Assembly: GCA_013151835.1 (NCBI GenBank)
Contig: JAADHK010000139.1
Location: 1-33,435, forward strand
Length of the DNA: 33,435 nt
Origin: Deltaproteobacteria bacterium
GTDB taxonomy: Bacteria; Desulfobacterota; Desulfobacteria; Desulfobacterales; Desulfosalsimonadaceae
Direction of reading: 5' to 3'
Part shown: positions 7,429-14,677 of the stretch, in pieces
Layout: every line of letters starts with the position of its first letter
How positions within the stretch are numbered: position 1 is the first letter of the stretch
Notes under the pieces: model-generated
What the model was told of the DNA's origin: nothing
The model's database searches: none
Seen by the model: the letters and a program-made list of their open reading frames with translations, nothing else
Program-made: the position numbers and the translations under genes

Positions 7429-8406
7429 CTATCCATAAGCCTCATCCGCAGGAAAGAGTCTGCTTTGAATTTGAAGCACTTTTTTTTGCCATGTATTCGC
7501 TTTTTGTTGTTTTGCCGCTTTGAATTTAACCGTTTTTTCTTTCATCAAGTCCCTGACTTCATCGGTCATCCGATTCATTTCTGCGCGGATTTTTTCGACT
7601 TCGATATTTATGAGAAACCTTGATTGCCTTTTTGTCCTGTTCTTCAGGTCATTTGATGTTATGGAGGGTTCATATCGCTTGCACAGGACAATATAGTGCC
7701 TGATTTTCCTGTATGGCGGGAGCGGAATATTGACGCCTTTAACGCCATTGGTAAACGGTATATTCAATCCCAACGGCAGATTGACCCTTATATTCCAGCT
7801 TTCCGCACCCTGGTGAGCCATCAGGCATATGCCCGCATCCGCTTTAATCGCGGCCGCAATCATCCCTTTTGATCGAAAGGGGGCAACATAGTCGTTAAAA
7901 GACAAAAGGCAGTTGGCGCCTTCCGGCGCCGTGCCGGTTAAACCGATTTCATGATTTTTGAGTAAATCAACAATGCCATCGACAGTGTTCACCTCGGTCG
8001 GGGTTCCCAATACTCTTTTGTAATATCCCTTAAGGCCGGGTATCAAAAACAAGGCCTTGTGCGGATATATTCCGCCGATGATGTCCCCGTATCCGTTATT
8101 GATAAAGAATTTTCCCGCAAGAGCCGCAAGGGGCATCCAGGCAACACCGGGACCGTGTGATGCAATCGCCACGACCGGCCGGCCGTCAGCGGGAAGCAAT
8201 GCTTCGCCGTTGATTATTTCCGCTTTGTTTACGAGCTTGTTTAAAACAAAATCTGTAAAAGGCTTCCAGTTTTTCATCTGTACGCCTTTTCCTTTACCGC
8301 TGGAAAATTGCCGGTCTTTGTCCCTGAAATTATCAATGGCAATATCAGCGACATCATCAATTAAATCCTTTGAGTTTGATATTATGTAATTGTGATTTGT
8401 CTTCAT
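7429..8406 (-). CDS. Acyltransferase-like protein with altered catalytic motif
   Basis: 325 residues from the chosen start. It resembles the LPLAT fold: an IASHGPGVAWMP segment (81-92) at the position of the H..D motif, a GTAPEGANC segment (158-166) in place of FPEGTR, and a hydrophobic AAAIKADAGICLMAHQG strand region (184-200). His84 is present, but the residue eight positions later, Asp in the neighbouring acyltransferase, is Pro92, so the usual catalytic pair is incomplete. It may use another residue or be a lipid-binding relative. A lysine-rich C-terminal helix follows (about 277-310). I start at ATG 8406 because GGGAGG lies 7 nt before it; an in-frame TTG five codons upstream overlaps that ribosome site. 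It is transcribed ahead of the acyltransferase and FabR-like genes. Confidence 0.72.
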   Translation of the reverse strand: MKTNHNYIISNSKDLIDDVADIAIDNFRDKDRQFSSGKGKGVQMKNWKPFTDFVLNKLVNKAEIINGEALLPADGRPVVAIASHGPGVAWMPLAALAGKFFINNGYGDIIGGIYPHKALFLIPGLKGYYKRVLGTPTEVNTVDGIVDLLKNHEIGLTGTAPEGANCLLSFNDYVAPFRSKGMIAAAIKADAGICLMAHQGAESWNIRVNLPLGLNIPFTNGVKGVNIPLPPYRKIRHYIVLCKRYEPSITSNDLKNRTKRQSRFLINIEVEKIRAEMNRMTDEVRDLMKEKTVKFKAAKQQKANTWQKKVLQIQSRLFPADEAYG

Positions 8407-8478
8407 TTTTTTCCTCCCCAATGTTTGTATAGTTCGTCGTTTTGACAGATGTTAAGGTAACTGTAAAAACGATCGTGT

Positions 8479-8513
8479 GAACAAGTGTGCGCAAATGTAT
8501 GCACATTTTGTTC
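8479..8513. promoter_or_regulatory. Inverted-repeat operator candidate on the acyltransferase promoter
   Basis: GAACAA-g-TGTGC (8479-8490) faces GCACA-tt-TTGTTC (8501-8513) across a 10-nt centre: a long two-part inverted repeat of the size bound by TetR-family dimers. It covers the spacer and -10 box of the minus-strand promoter (8494-8522), so a bound protein should block transcription. The neighbouring FabR-like repressor is the obvious candidate, by inference. Confidence 0.6.
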
Positions 8514-8522
8514 CCGTGTCAA
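8494..8522 (-). promoter_or_regulatory. Sigma70-type promoter for the acyltransferase genes
   Basis: On the minus strand a perfect TTGACA (8522-8517), 17-nt spacer, then TACATT (8499-8494). Transcription would start near 8487, giving an untranslated leader of about 80 nt before the ATG at 8406. Confidence 0.65.
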
Positions 8523-8604
8523 GCGGTTTTTTTTAAAAAAATCAAAATTGTCTTCCGCCATGTCCGACTTGACATTGGCCCGTCTTTTTTTTATTAATTG
8601 TCTT

Positions 8605-8718
8605 AAGGGCTCACTCAAAAATAACTTTACATTTTAATAAGCCGATGTATCCGGCCTGGCGGTGTTGCCCGGCACCTCGACTCCTGAAAAATGTAAATTT
8701 ATTTTTTCGTGAACCCTT
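8605..8718. repeat. Palindromic interspersed element, copy B1 (about 114 bp)
   Basis: The ends are imperfect inverted repeats of about 31 nt, beginning AAGGGCTCAC at the left and AAGGGTTCAC on the opposite strand at the right, both ending in TTTACATTTT. The interior shares GCCGAT..ATCC and CCTCGACTCC with the element at 11700-11859, so both belong to one family of MITE- or REP-like elements. No coding capacity. It fills most of the gap between the divergent acyltransferase and UDP-glucose dehydrogenase genes. Confidence 0.75.
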
Positions 8719-8770
8719 AGTTATATTTTCGAGCTTGCATTTGCAGTCATGTACTCACGAGGAGACTTAA

Positions 8771-10111
8771 ATGAACGTATGTATTGTGGGCACCGGTTAT
8801 GTTGGTCTGGTCACTGCGGCATGTTTTTCCGAAATGGGAAACCAGGTGGCCTGCGTGGATATAAACCCGGATATCGTTGAAAAGCTCAAGCAGGGGGAGC
8901 TCCACATTTTCGAACCCGGCCTGGAAGACCTGGTGGTCCGCAACCAGGCTGAAAAACGCCTGAATTTTACATCTGATCTTGCCTTTGGCATGGACGGTGC
9001 GGAATTTGTCTTTAACTGCGTGGGTACTCCTCCCGGCCCGGATGGCTCCTGCGACCTTTCAGCGGTTTATGACGTGGCCGATCAGGTCGCCCGGCTTCTT
9101 TCCGACTACACAATCATAGTAAACAAATCGACGGTTCCGGTGGGTACCGCAGCCAGGGTAAGGGAAATTGTCGAGCGGGTTCTTGCCGAACAGGAGAAGG
9201 AGATAGAGTTTGACGTGGTATCCAATCCTGAATTTTTAAAGGAAGGGGATGCCATAAGCGATTTCATGAAACCCGACCGGATCATCATAGGGACGGATAA
9301 CCCCAAGGCTGCGGCTTTGCTGGGAAGCCTTTACTCCCCCTTTGCCAGGAGCCGCGGGAAGCTCATCGTGATGAGCCCCAAAAGCGCCGAGATGACCAAG
9401 TATGCGGCAAACTCCATGCTTGCCACAAAAATTTCATTTATTAACGAGATTGCCAACATCTGCGAGCGGGTAGGGGCCGATATCAAGGATGTCCGGGTTG
9501 GTATAGGCTCGGATGCGAGAATAGGCTATCACTTCATCTATCCCGGGGTAGGGTATGGTGGTTCGTGTTTCCCCAAGGATGTCAGTGCGTTAATCCAGAC
9601 ATCCATTGAAAATCAATACAGTCCGGAACTCCTTGTTTCTGTAGATGCCGTAAATAACCGCCAGAAAGTGGTTGTTTCCGAAAAGGTGAAACGTTTTTTT
9701 GCCGATATGGGAGGGGTGCAGGGAAAAACGCTTGCCGTGTGGGGGCTTTCATTTAAGGCTAACACCGATGACGTGCGCAGCTCGGCCGCCATTGATATCA
9801 TAGAAGATCTCACGGCGGAAGGTATGAAAATACGCGCGTTTGATCCCGCAGCCGGGAAAAAGGCGGCGGAAATTTTTTCCGAAAACCGGGCTGTGGAAAT
9901 TTCAGCCGATCAATACGCAATAATCAGGGATGCCGATGCCCTGGCGATTGTAACGGACTGGAATCAATTTCGGAATCCGGATTTTCCACGGATAAAAAAG
10001 GACTTAAAGACCCCCGTGATTTTTGACGGCCGGAACCTGTATTCCACTGAAACCCTGTCGGCATACGGATTTGTCGCTATCCGCATCGGCCGCCCGGACG
10101 TTCGGCCATAG
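8771..10111 (+). CDS. ugd: UDP-glucose 6-dehydrogenase
   Basis: 446 residues; oxidises UDP-glucose to UDP-glucuronate with two NAD+, feeding capsule, exopolysaccharide or lipid A sugar synthesis in the cytosol. The N-terminal Rossmann motif is GTGYVG (7-12) with Asp30 closing the NAD pocket. Further landmarks are VGTPP (84-88), NKSTVPVGT (118-126), the SNPEFLKEG block (151-159), the central dimer helix with Lys210 and Asn214, and the catalytic Cys266 in GYGGSCFPKD. The C-terminal UDP-binding domain holds GLSFKANTDDVRSS. Length and all motifs are normal. GAGGAG precedes the ATG. The apolipoprotein N-acyltransferase gene follows after 6 bp, so the two are likely co-transcribed. No other polysaccharide genes are present in the window. 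A related UDP-ManNAc dehydrogenase is less likely given the motif set. Confidence 0.95.
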   Translation: MNVCIVGTGYVGLVTAACFSEMGNQVACVDINPDIVEKLKQGELHIFEPGLEDLVVRNQAEKRLNFTSDLAFGMDGAEFVFNCVGTPPGPDGSCDLSAVYDVADQVARLLSDYTIIVNKSTVPVGTAARVREIVERVLAEQEKEIEFDVVSNPEFLKEGDAISDFMKPDRIIIGTDNPKAAALLGSLYSPFARSRGKLIVMSPKSAEMTKYAANSMLATKISFINEIANICERVGADIKDVRVGIGSDARIGYHFIYPGVGYGGSCFPKDVSALIQTSIENQYSPELLVSVDAVNNRQKVVVSEKVKRFFADMGGVQGKTLAVWGLSFKANTDDVRSSAAIDIIEDLTAEGMKIRAFDPAAGKKAAEIFSENRAVEISADQYAIIRDADALAIVTDWNQFRNPDFPRIKKDLKTPVIFDGRNLYSTETLSAYGFVAIRIGRPDVRP

Positions 10112-10117
10112 ATTTTT

Positions 10118-11701
10118 ATGCGGAGCCTGTTGCCGGACATAAAGGAGTTGGGCGGAATTCTGGTTAACATTCTTCTTGTGTGTTTATCCGCGTTGCTTTT
10201 TGCCGCAGCCTTTCCGAAATTTTCGCTTTCATATTGCGCTTTTTTCTGTATGATTCCTTTTTTTGCGGCCATTGAGCTGTCCGGCGGGCCGGCGGGCCGC
10301 CTGCTTACCGCCGCCGCATGGACCGTTGCTCATATCGCATTTACGGCCAACTGGCTCTTTGTGGCGCTCATCACGCATTACGGGGTTTCACTCTCCACCT
10401 CTCTTTTATTTGTCGGACTCTTCGTTTTTGTTCCCTTATTTGTCCTCTACTCCTGTTTTGTATTCGCATATCGTTTGTTAAAAACAGACTCTTTGTTTTT
10501 TTACGCAATAATAGTACCCGGCCTGTGGGTCCTCGTTGAGTTTACCAAATCCCGTTTTTCATTCCTGATACCCTGGATCGATATCGGATATGCAGCGCTT
10601 CCTTTTAGCCATTTTGTCCAGGTGGCGGATATTGCCGGGGTATACGGAGTCTCGTTTATCCTGGTTATGATAAACGCCGTATTGTGGAGATTTATTCTTT
10701 GCGGCCATTGTGCTGTTTGGCGAAAACAAGTTCCATTACCCGGTCCATGGATCAGGGCGAATGCAGCATGCATACTGATCCTTATCGCCGCTCTTATTGT
10801 TCCGTCCGCATACGGGATATTCAGGCTTAACGTCTTAAATAAATACGGAAAAGCGCGGAATGTGGAACATAATGAAATTCGTGCATGTGTTGTACAGGGT
10901 AGTTTCAGCATGACGGATCGGTGGTCCGGAATGGGTTTTGAGCATCGTTTAAAGACCTACCTGGAGCTGAGTGCCGGGAAGGCAGGAAAAGGCGAAAAAC
11001 GTCTGGTCGTGTGGCCGGAAACGGTTTTAAACGTGTCGACCATGATAAATGATGATCTTTTTAAACAATTGATGAAATGGTTTGGTAAAGATTCGCTCCT
11101 TGTGTCCGGAGGTGTGAGTGAAGAGGGCAGGGCCGTTTACAACAGCGCCTACCTGATTTCAGGGCAGGGCAGGCTCTTGAGATATGACAAGCATATGCTC
11201 CTGCCCTATGCAGAGGCCGTGCCGCCCATAGACCTGCTGGGCAGGTATTACAGCGCACCTGAACATTACAGCCCGGGCCGCACGTCCCTTGCCATAAGCG
11301 CCCCCGAAGCAACAGTGGGCGTCTCTATCTGTCTGGAAATGCTCTACCCGGGGTTTATCAGGAGATCGACGGCGGAAGGGGCGCAGTTTTTAGTCAATAT
11401 TTCAAATGACTCCTGGTTTGGAGATACATCGATGCCATATATTCATTTTTCCGCAGCCAGGATGCGGGCCATCGAGAACAGGAGGTATGTTGTCCGGGCG
11501 GCAAACAGCGGGATATCCGGCATTATCGCGCCTTCGGGACATGTAATGGCATCTATACCCTTGTATTTGCGAAAAAGCGCGGAAGCTGACATTCAATTAA
11601 GGGATGGAAAAAGCCTTTACGTCCGTTTCGGGGACTGGTTTATCCTGCTGCTCGGATTTATAATTGCGATTCTATCCGTCAGGACCGTTATTCGGAGTTA
11701 G
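10118..11701 (+). CDS. lnt: Apolipoprotein N-acyltransferase
   Basis: 527 residues; the inner-membrane enzyme that adds the third acyl chain to the N-terminal Cys of lipoproteins, using phospholipid as donor, before export to the outer membrane. The N-terminal half (about 12-235) has several transmembrane helices, including the LIPWIDIGYAALPF loop region (150-163). The C-terminal nitrilase domain (about 250-490) shows the catalytic triad: Glu301 (VVWPET), Lys358 (RYDKHMLLPYAE) and Cys405 (GVSICLEM), with Glu366 as the second essential acid. A final helix (about 506-525) anchors the C-terminus. The start follows the dehydrogenase stop by 6 bp without a strong ribosome site, consistent with coupling. 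The stop codon lies at the first bases of a palindromic element (11700 on). Confidence 0.93.
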   Translation: MRSLLPDIKELGGILVNILLVCLSALLFAAAFPKFSLSYCAFFCMIPFFAAIELSGGPAGRLLTAAAWTVAHIAFTANWLFVALITHYGVSLSTSLLFVGLFVFVPLFVLYSCFVFAYRLLKTDSLFFYAIIVPGLWVLVEFTKSRFSFLIPWIDIGYAALPFSHFVQVADIAGVYGVSFILVMINAVLWRFILCGHCAVWRKQVPLPGPWIRANAACILILIAALIVPSAYGIFRLNVLNKYGKARNVEHNEIRACVVQGSFSMTDRWSGMGFEHRLKTYLELSAGKAGKGEKRLVVWPETVLNVSTMINDDLFKQLMKWFGKDSLLVSGGVSEEGRAVYNSAYLISGQGRLLRYDKHMLLPYAEAVPPIDLLGRYYSAPEHYSPGRTSLAISAPEATVGVSICLEMLYPGFIRRSTAEGAQFLVNISNDSWFGDTSMPYIHFSAARMRAIENRRYVVRAANSGISGIIAPSGHVMASIPLYLRKSAEADIQLRDGKSLYVRFGDWFILLLGFIIAILSVRTVIRS

Positions 11702-11859
11702 GGCCCGTCCATAAATAACTGATACATTTTGATGCCGATCCATCCCGCTCGGCTGTGTTGCTCGTCGGTTGAATACGTATAGTATTCGCCCTCCTCGCGC
11801 CTTGCCGGGCAGGCGCCTCGACTCCAAAATTAGTATCACTTATTTCCGGACAGACCCTT
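11700..11859. repeat. Palindromic interspersed element, copy B2 (about 160 bp)
   Basis: Imperfect terminal inverted repeats: left AGGGCCCGTCC-ATAAATAACTGATA and, on the opposite strand at the right, AGGGTCTGTCC-GGAAATAAGTGATA. The interior contains a second palindrome GAATAC..GTATTC (11771-11787) and the CCTCGACTCC motif shared with copy B1. The left edge overlaps the lnt stop codon and the right edge encodes the last residues of the lipase foldase. It may also serve as a two-way transcription barrier between these convergent genes. Confidence 0.75.
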
Positions 11860-13005
11860 AGCCGCGTCTTGCGCTGCTTTTTTCTTTGCCTCAACCGATT
11901 TTATAAAATCTTCCCTGCCTGTCCGTATGGCCTCGCGGCGCTTGAATTCATTGACGTGAGGCCCGAAAAATTTTTCCTGGAGTTTGCCTGTTTTTTCCTC
12001 TTTTTCTTTTTCCGTCAGTTTATCGTCTGACGTGATTGCCTTTTCCTCGACCCTGTAATTTTCCTCGGTTTTTTTCTCCTGCGCTAATTGTCTGTCGATT
12101 TCATCAAATTTTTCAACAACGTCGGCCGGCAAGAATTCTTTTCGAAAATTTTCGATTTTTTTCTTCCGTTCTTCATCCGTGGCGGTTTCGGCAAGGTCTT
12201 TTTTATAAATTTTCAATTTCTCCTGGTACCGGTTATACGGGTTTGGATGCTGATCCACGGTATTTGCCTCATCTCCCCACATGTCCTGATTGAGTTTTTT
12301 TATCATTTCTTCTTTTTTTTCGCCGTAGAGTTCGGAATCATTAACGATGGCGGCCCTGCGGAAAGCATATTCCTTTGCCTTTACATCGGTTCCGAAAATT
12401 GCATCGGCAAGCTCCACGCCAAGCCTTTCCCGCCTGAAGTCCTGGATGCGTTTTAAGATGGCAATTGCATCTGCAGGGGATTTTACGTTCATGGTGAGGT
12501 TCTTGTACTCACCAATATTAATGAGATCCATCTCGCATTGAAGATATTTCTTGTAGGTGTCAAACAGGGTTTGTGCGTCTGATGTAGCGAAGTGGGAAAA
12601 AAGATATGCCCGTACTTTTTCAAAATGATCCGCAAGCGTGGCTGATTTAGCAAACAGGGATTCCAAGTGCTTAAAGTATTTTAAAGTGGTATGGGAATTG
12701 ATCAGGCCCTCGGAAAAGAGTTTCTTTAAATCTATGGCCCGTATATCTTTTCCATTCTTTTGGGCCGAATCACCATTCTCCGGTTCGTGATCCAGGTTAA
12801 AAAATTTGTCCGGTTTTTTATTGTGTTTAAAAGGCAGGGGTTTTCTGGCGGCATCCACATCCTTTAAAGAAATATCATAGCTTTTGTCGAAGATATATTC
12901 AGGGGCAGCTGCTTTTTTTGGATATAAAAGGTAGCCGGCAATAAAAAAAACAATCAGAACAACGGCCGATGCGATAAGCTTTGTCTTGTTTGAATATGAT
13001 TTCAT
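11836..13005 (-). CDS. lifO: Lipase-specific foldase (lipase chaperone)
   Basis: 389 residues. A single N-terminal transmembrane anchor (about 10-27, LIASAVVLIVFFIAGYLLY) is followed by a variable linker and a long helical periplasmic domain, the plan of Lif/LifO steric chaperones that fold secreted family I lipases before type II export. The C-terminal part (about 240-330, with QHPNPYNRYQEKLKIYKKDL and the FLPADVVEKFDEID segment) fits PF03280. The classical RxxFDYF/LSxxGE motif is replaced by a weak equivalent around DIRAIDLKKLFSEG (87-100), so it is a divergent member. The lipase gene lies just upstream on the same strand, which supports the assignment. The last seven residues (KGLSGNK region) are encoded inside the palindromic element at 11700-11859. 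Confidence 0.75.
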   Translation of the reverse strand: MKSYSNKTKLIASAVVLIVFFIAGYLLYPKKAAAPEYIFDKSYDISLKDVDAARKPLPFKHNKKPDKFFNLDHEPENGDSAQKNGKDIRAIDLKKLFSEGLINSHTTLKYFKHLESLFAKSATLADHFEKVRAYLFSHFATSDAQTLFDTYKKYLQCEMDLINIGEYKNLTMNVKSPADAIAILKRIQDFRRERLGVELADAIFGTDVKAKEYAFRRAAIVNDSELYGEKKEEMIKKLNQDMWGDEANTVDQHPNPYNRYQEKLKIYKKDLAETATDEERKKKIENFRKEFLPADVVEKFDEIDRQLAQEKKTEENYRVEEKAITSDDKLTEKEKEEKTGKLQEKFFGPHVNEFKRREAIRTGREDFIKSVEAKKKAAQDAAKGLSGNK

Positions 13006-13114
13006 AATTCGCCTGTTTATGACTTTGTTTGCAATAGATGAGTGCTTCAGTATTAGCTATATATGATTTTAAGCATAAATAGCCGGTAACACCTCGTGAT
13101 GCAATATTAAATAT

Positions 13115-13137
13115 GACGGGCTCATAAAAAGTCCGTC
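13115..13137. repeat. Short hairpin module A1h
   Basis: GACGGgCT and AGtCCGTC form a hairpin with an A-rich loop. The same module accompanies the large element copy at 16515-16635 (16652-16672) and occurs alone at 29329-29350. Confidence 0.6.
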
Positions 13138-13151
13138 AACCCGGCTACGAT

Positions 13152-13272
13152 GGCTAAGTAGAAAGTTCCATATACAAGGCGTAGCGGTGTCGTGAAAGCG
13201 GAGGCATACATAAAGTATTCCGAGCATTTCGCGACCCGCTACAACGCAGTAGATGGGATTTTCTACGACGCC
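13152..13272 (+). repeat. Large palindromic element, copy A1 (121 bp)
   Basis: It matches the reverse complement of 16515-16635 with 12 differences in 121 aligned positions and no gaps, so it is an inverted copy of the same element. Each copy is itself an imperfect foldback: GTAGCGG-tg-TCGTGAAA faces ATTTCGCGAC-c-CGCTAC. No ORF. It sits in the gap between the lipase gene and the foldase gene. Confidence 0.85.
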
Positions 13273-13282
13273 ATCAAAAAAA

Positions 13283-13312
13283 GGGGCATTCCTTTCGGAA
13301 GGCCCCTTTTTT
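13283..13312. terminator. Bidirectional intrinsic terminator downstream of the lipase gene
   Basis: GGGGCaTTCC (13283-13292) pairs with GGAAgGCCCC (13297-13306) around TTTC, with six T after it and seven A before it, so it works on both strands. It lies 94 nt past the lipase stop and about 280 nt before the foldase start, which would uncouple the two genes. Confidence 0.8.
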
Positions 13313-13405
13313 GGGCTCAGTGATTTCGCGGGCTGCTTCTATGGTATGCATCCGGGAAAAGGAGGGCGATTAAGGATGCATGTACCCGCGAAACCGACAG
13401 GAAAA

Positions 13406-14299
13406 TTAATAACCCCATCCTTTTAGTTCGCTTACCACGCTTACGAAGAAATCCGGAGCGTCAAAGCCAGGGGTTATGCCGAACAACTGACCGACCATGT
13501 TCAGGTGATCGCAACCTACGCTGTACCATGCGGCATCTTCAATACCCCTGAAATTTCCCCACTTGGCGCTGGTGACGCTGACAAGGCCGTCATTTGCCCC
13601 TTCCTGGGTGAGAATATATATCCAGGTGGGCTCGAGAATAACGCTTGGGCATGATGTTTTCGCCTTGGCGGCCCAGCTTTGATAGTATATGCCGGACATA
13701 TTGGGCGTGTTGGGATTGAATACGTTTATCATATAATCGGTGCAAAGGTCATAGCCGTTTTGCATGGTGTTAGGATTAGTGTCCCCAAAGACAAAGGCGT
13801 ATACGAAGTCGAGAGAACCGGCTAAAATGTTTTTCACTGTGCTGCTGGTATCGTACATGACAAGATCCGCAACCGAGCTTCCCCTGTGCGGGCCGCACAG
13901 GCTGGTGTAGCTAGCTGTCTTGGAGGCTATGCCGAGATTGGAGATGGCATAACGTGTGTATAGCGTACCGTGGGAATGGGCGATGATGTTGGCCTTTGAA
14001 GCGCCCGCAGTTGCAAGAATCTGAAGAAATTGCTGCTTAAAATCAGCAGCCTTTGCAACCGTGCTGTCCATACCGTTCACCGAAGTAATATAAAGGTCGC
14101 ATCCCTCGCCCGTGAGCGCATCGGGAATTCCCCACCAGTAATCTACGATCCCAAGGATTTCGGCTGAAGCGCCCATGCCATGGGCCAGAACTACGGGATA
14201 CTTGGTGTCACAGGTGTTGGAACTGCCGCCTGCAAACGCAAGCATGGGTACACATAAAAACAGACAGGCTAAAATCACGGCTACTTTAAATCTTTTCAT
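13406..14299 (-). CDS. lip: Secreted triacylglycerol lipase, foldase-dependent (family I type)
   Basis: 297 residues from ATG 14299. A signal peptide covers about 1-23 (MKRFKVAVILACLFLCVPML then AFA). The alpha/beta-hydrolase core shows the oxyanion strand YPVVLAHGMG (34-43), nucleophile Ser109 in AHSHG, catalytic Asp237 in GANDGLVSV and His265 in CDHLNMVGQ. SLCGPHRGSS (133-142) matches the GAPHxGS loop of Pseudomonas/Burkholderia lipases. The nucleophile elbow has Ala where Gly is usual. The mature part has six Cys (30, 67, 135, 186, 217, 263), more than the two of classical family I.1 lipases. I choose this start because GGGGGAG lies just upstream; a longer reading from TTG at 14332 would begin before that site. 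The foldase gene follows on the same strand. Confidence 0.88.
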   Translation of the reverse strand: MKRFKVAVILACLFLCVPMLAFAGGSSNTCDTKYPVVLAHGMGASAEILGIVDYWWGIPDALTGEGCDLYITSVNGMDSTVAKAADFKQQFLQILATAGASKANIIAHSHGTLYTRYAISNLGIASKTASYTSLCGPHRGSSVADLVMYDTSSTVKNILAGSLDFVYAFVFGDTNPNTMQNGYDLCTDYMINVFNPNTPNMSGIYYQSWAAKAKTSCPSVILEPTWIYILTQEGANDGLVSVTSAKWGNFRGIEDAAWYSVGCDHLNMVGQLFGITPGFDAPDFFVSVVSELKGWGY

Positions 14300-14677
14300 T
14301 TCTTCTCCCCCTTCGGTTGTTTGTGAGTGCAAATTTTAACTCATCATAGAAAATAAAAACTGTTCTTAACGTGAACGTAATATAGAATGAATATGAAACC
14401 ATTGTCAAGAAAAAAAATTATGTTGAGGATGGTAAACGTTGTTTATTAATCGACTCGTTTTTATGCTCTTCGATTTTTTTTAAAGGCAAATGGAATAGGC
14501 TTTTACACGCAATCAGATCGATCAGCCATATGATTTTTGTCTCTTTTTGTGCGGGCAATTAAATGATTGACCGGACCGGCACGGTATATTAACTTGCCCT
14601 CCTATCGAGCAGGCTTGCAAGCGGCTTGTTGCATGGCCCGTGAAACCGTACCTTTTGACACTTTGAAATGGGGAGAA
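14300..14677. other. Divergent intergenic region between lipase and helicase genes
   Basis: It holds the lipase promoter (14379-14408) and about 250 bp of AT-rich DNA toward the helicase. No clear helicase promoter, RNA gene or small ORF with a ribosome site was seen. Confidence 0.5.
14379..14408 (-). promoter_or_regulatory. Sigma70-type promoter of the lipase gene
   Basis: On the minus strand a perfect TTGACA (14408-14403), 18-nt spacer, then TATATT (14384-14379, 5/6). The leader to the ATG at 14299 is about 73 nt. Just downstream a GTTC/GAAC inverted repeat with 7-nt spacing (about 14362-14376) could be an operator. Confidence 0.65.

Noticed and set aside
8479-8513. Operator as a CRP/FNR-type site
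   Set aside because: Half-sites are not TGTGA/TCACA or TTGAT/ATCAA with proper spacing.
8403-8618. 71-codon minus-strand ORF upstream of the altered acyltransferase
   Set aside because: It covers the promoter, the operator-like repeat and the ribosome site of the next gene, and its composition (many Asn, His, Lys) looks like translated leader DNA.
14362-14376. GTTC/GAAC repeat at the lipase promoter as a LexA box
   Set aside because: Spacing and flanks do not match a LexA site known to me and a lipase is not an expected SOS gene. It is mentioned only as a possible operator.
14567-14677. Longer helicase N-terminus from TTG 14567
   Set aside because: The extra 37 residues are Cys/Ala-rich and unlike any helicase, while MELTPQQ matches the usual family N-terminus.
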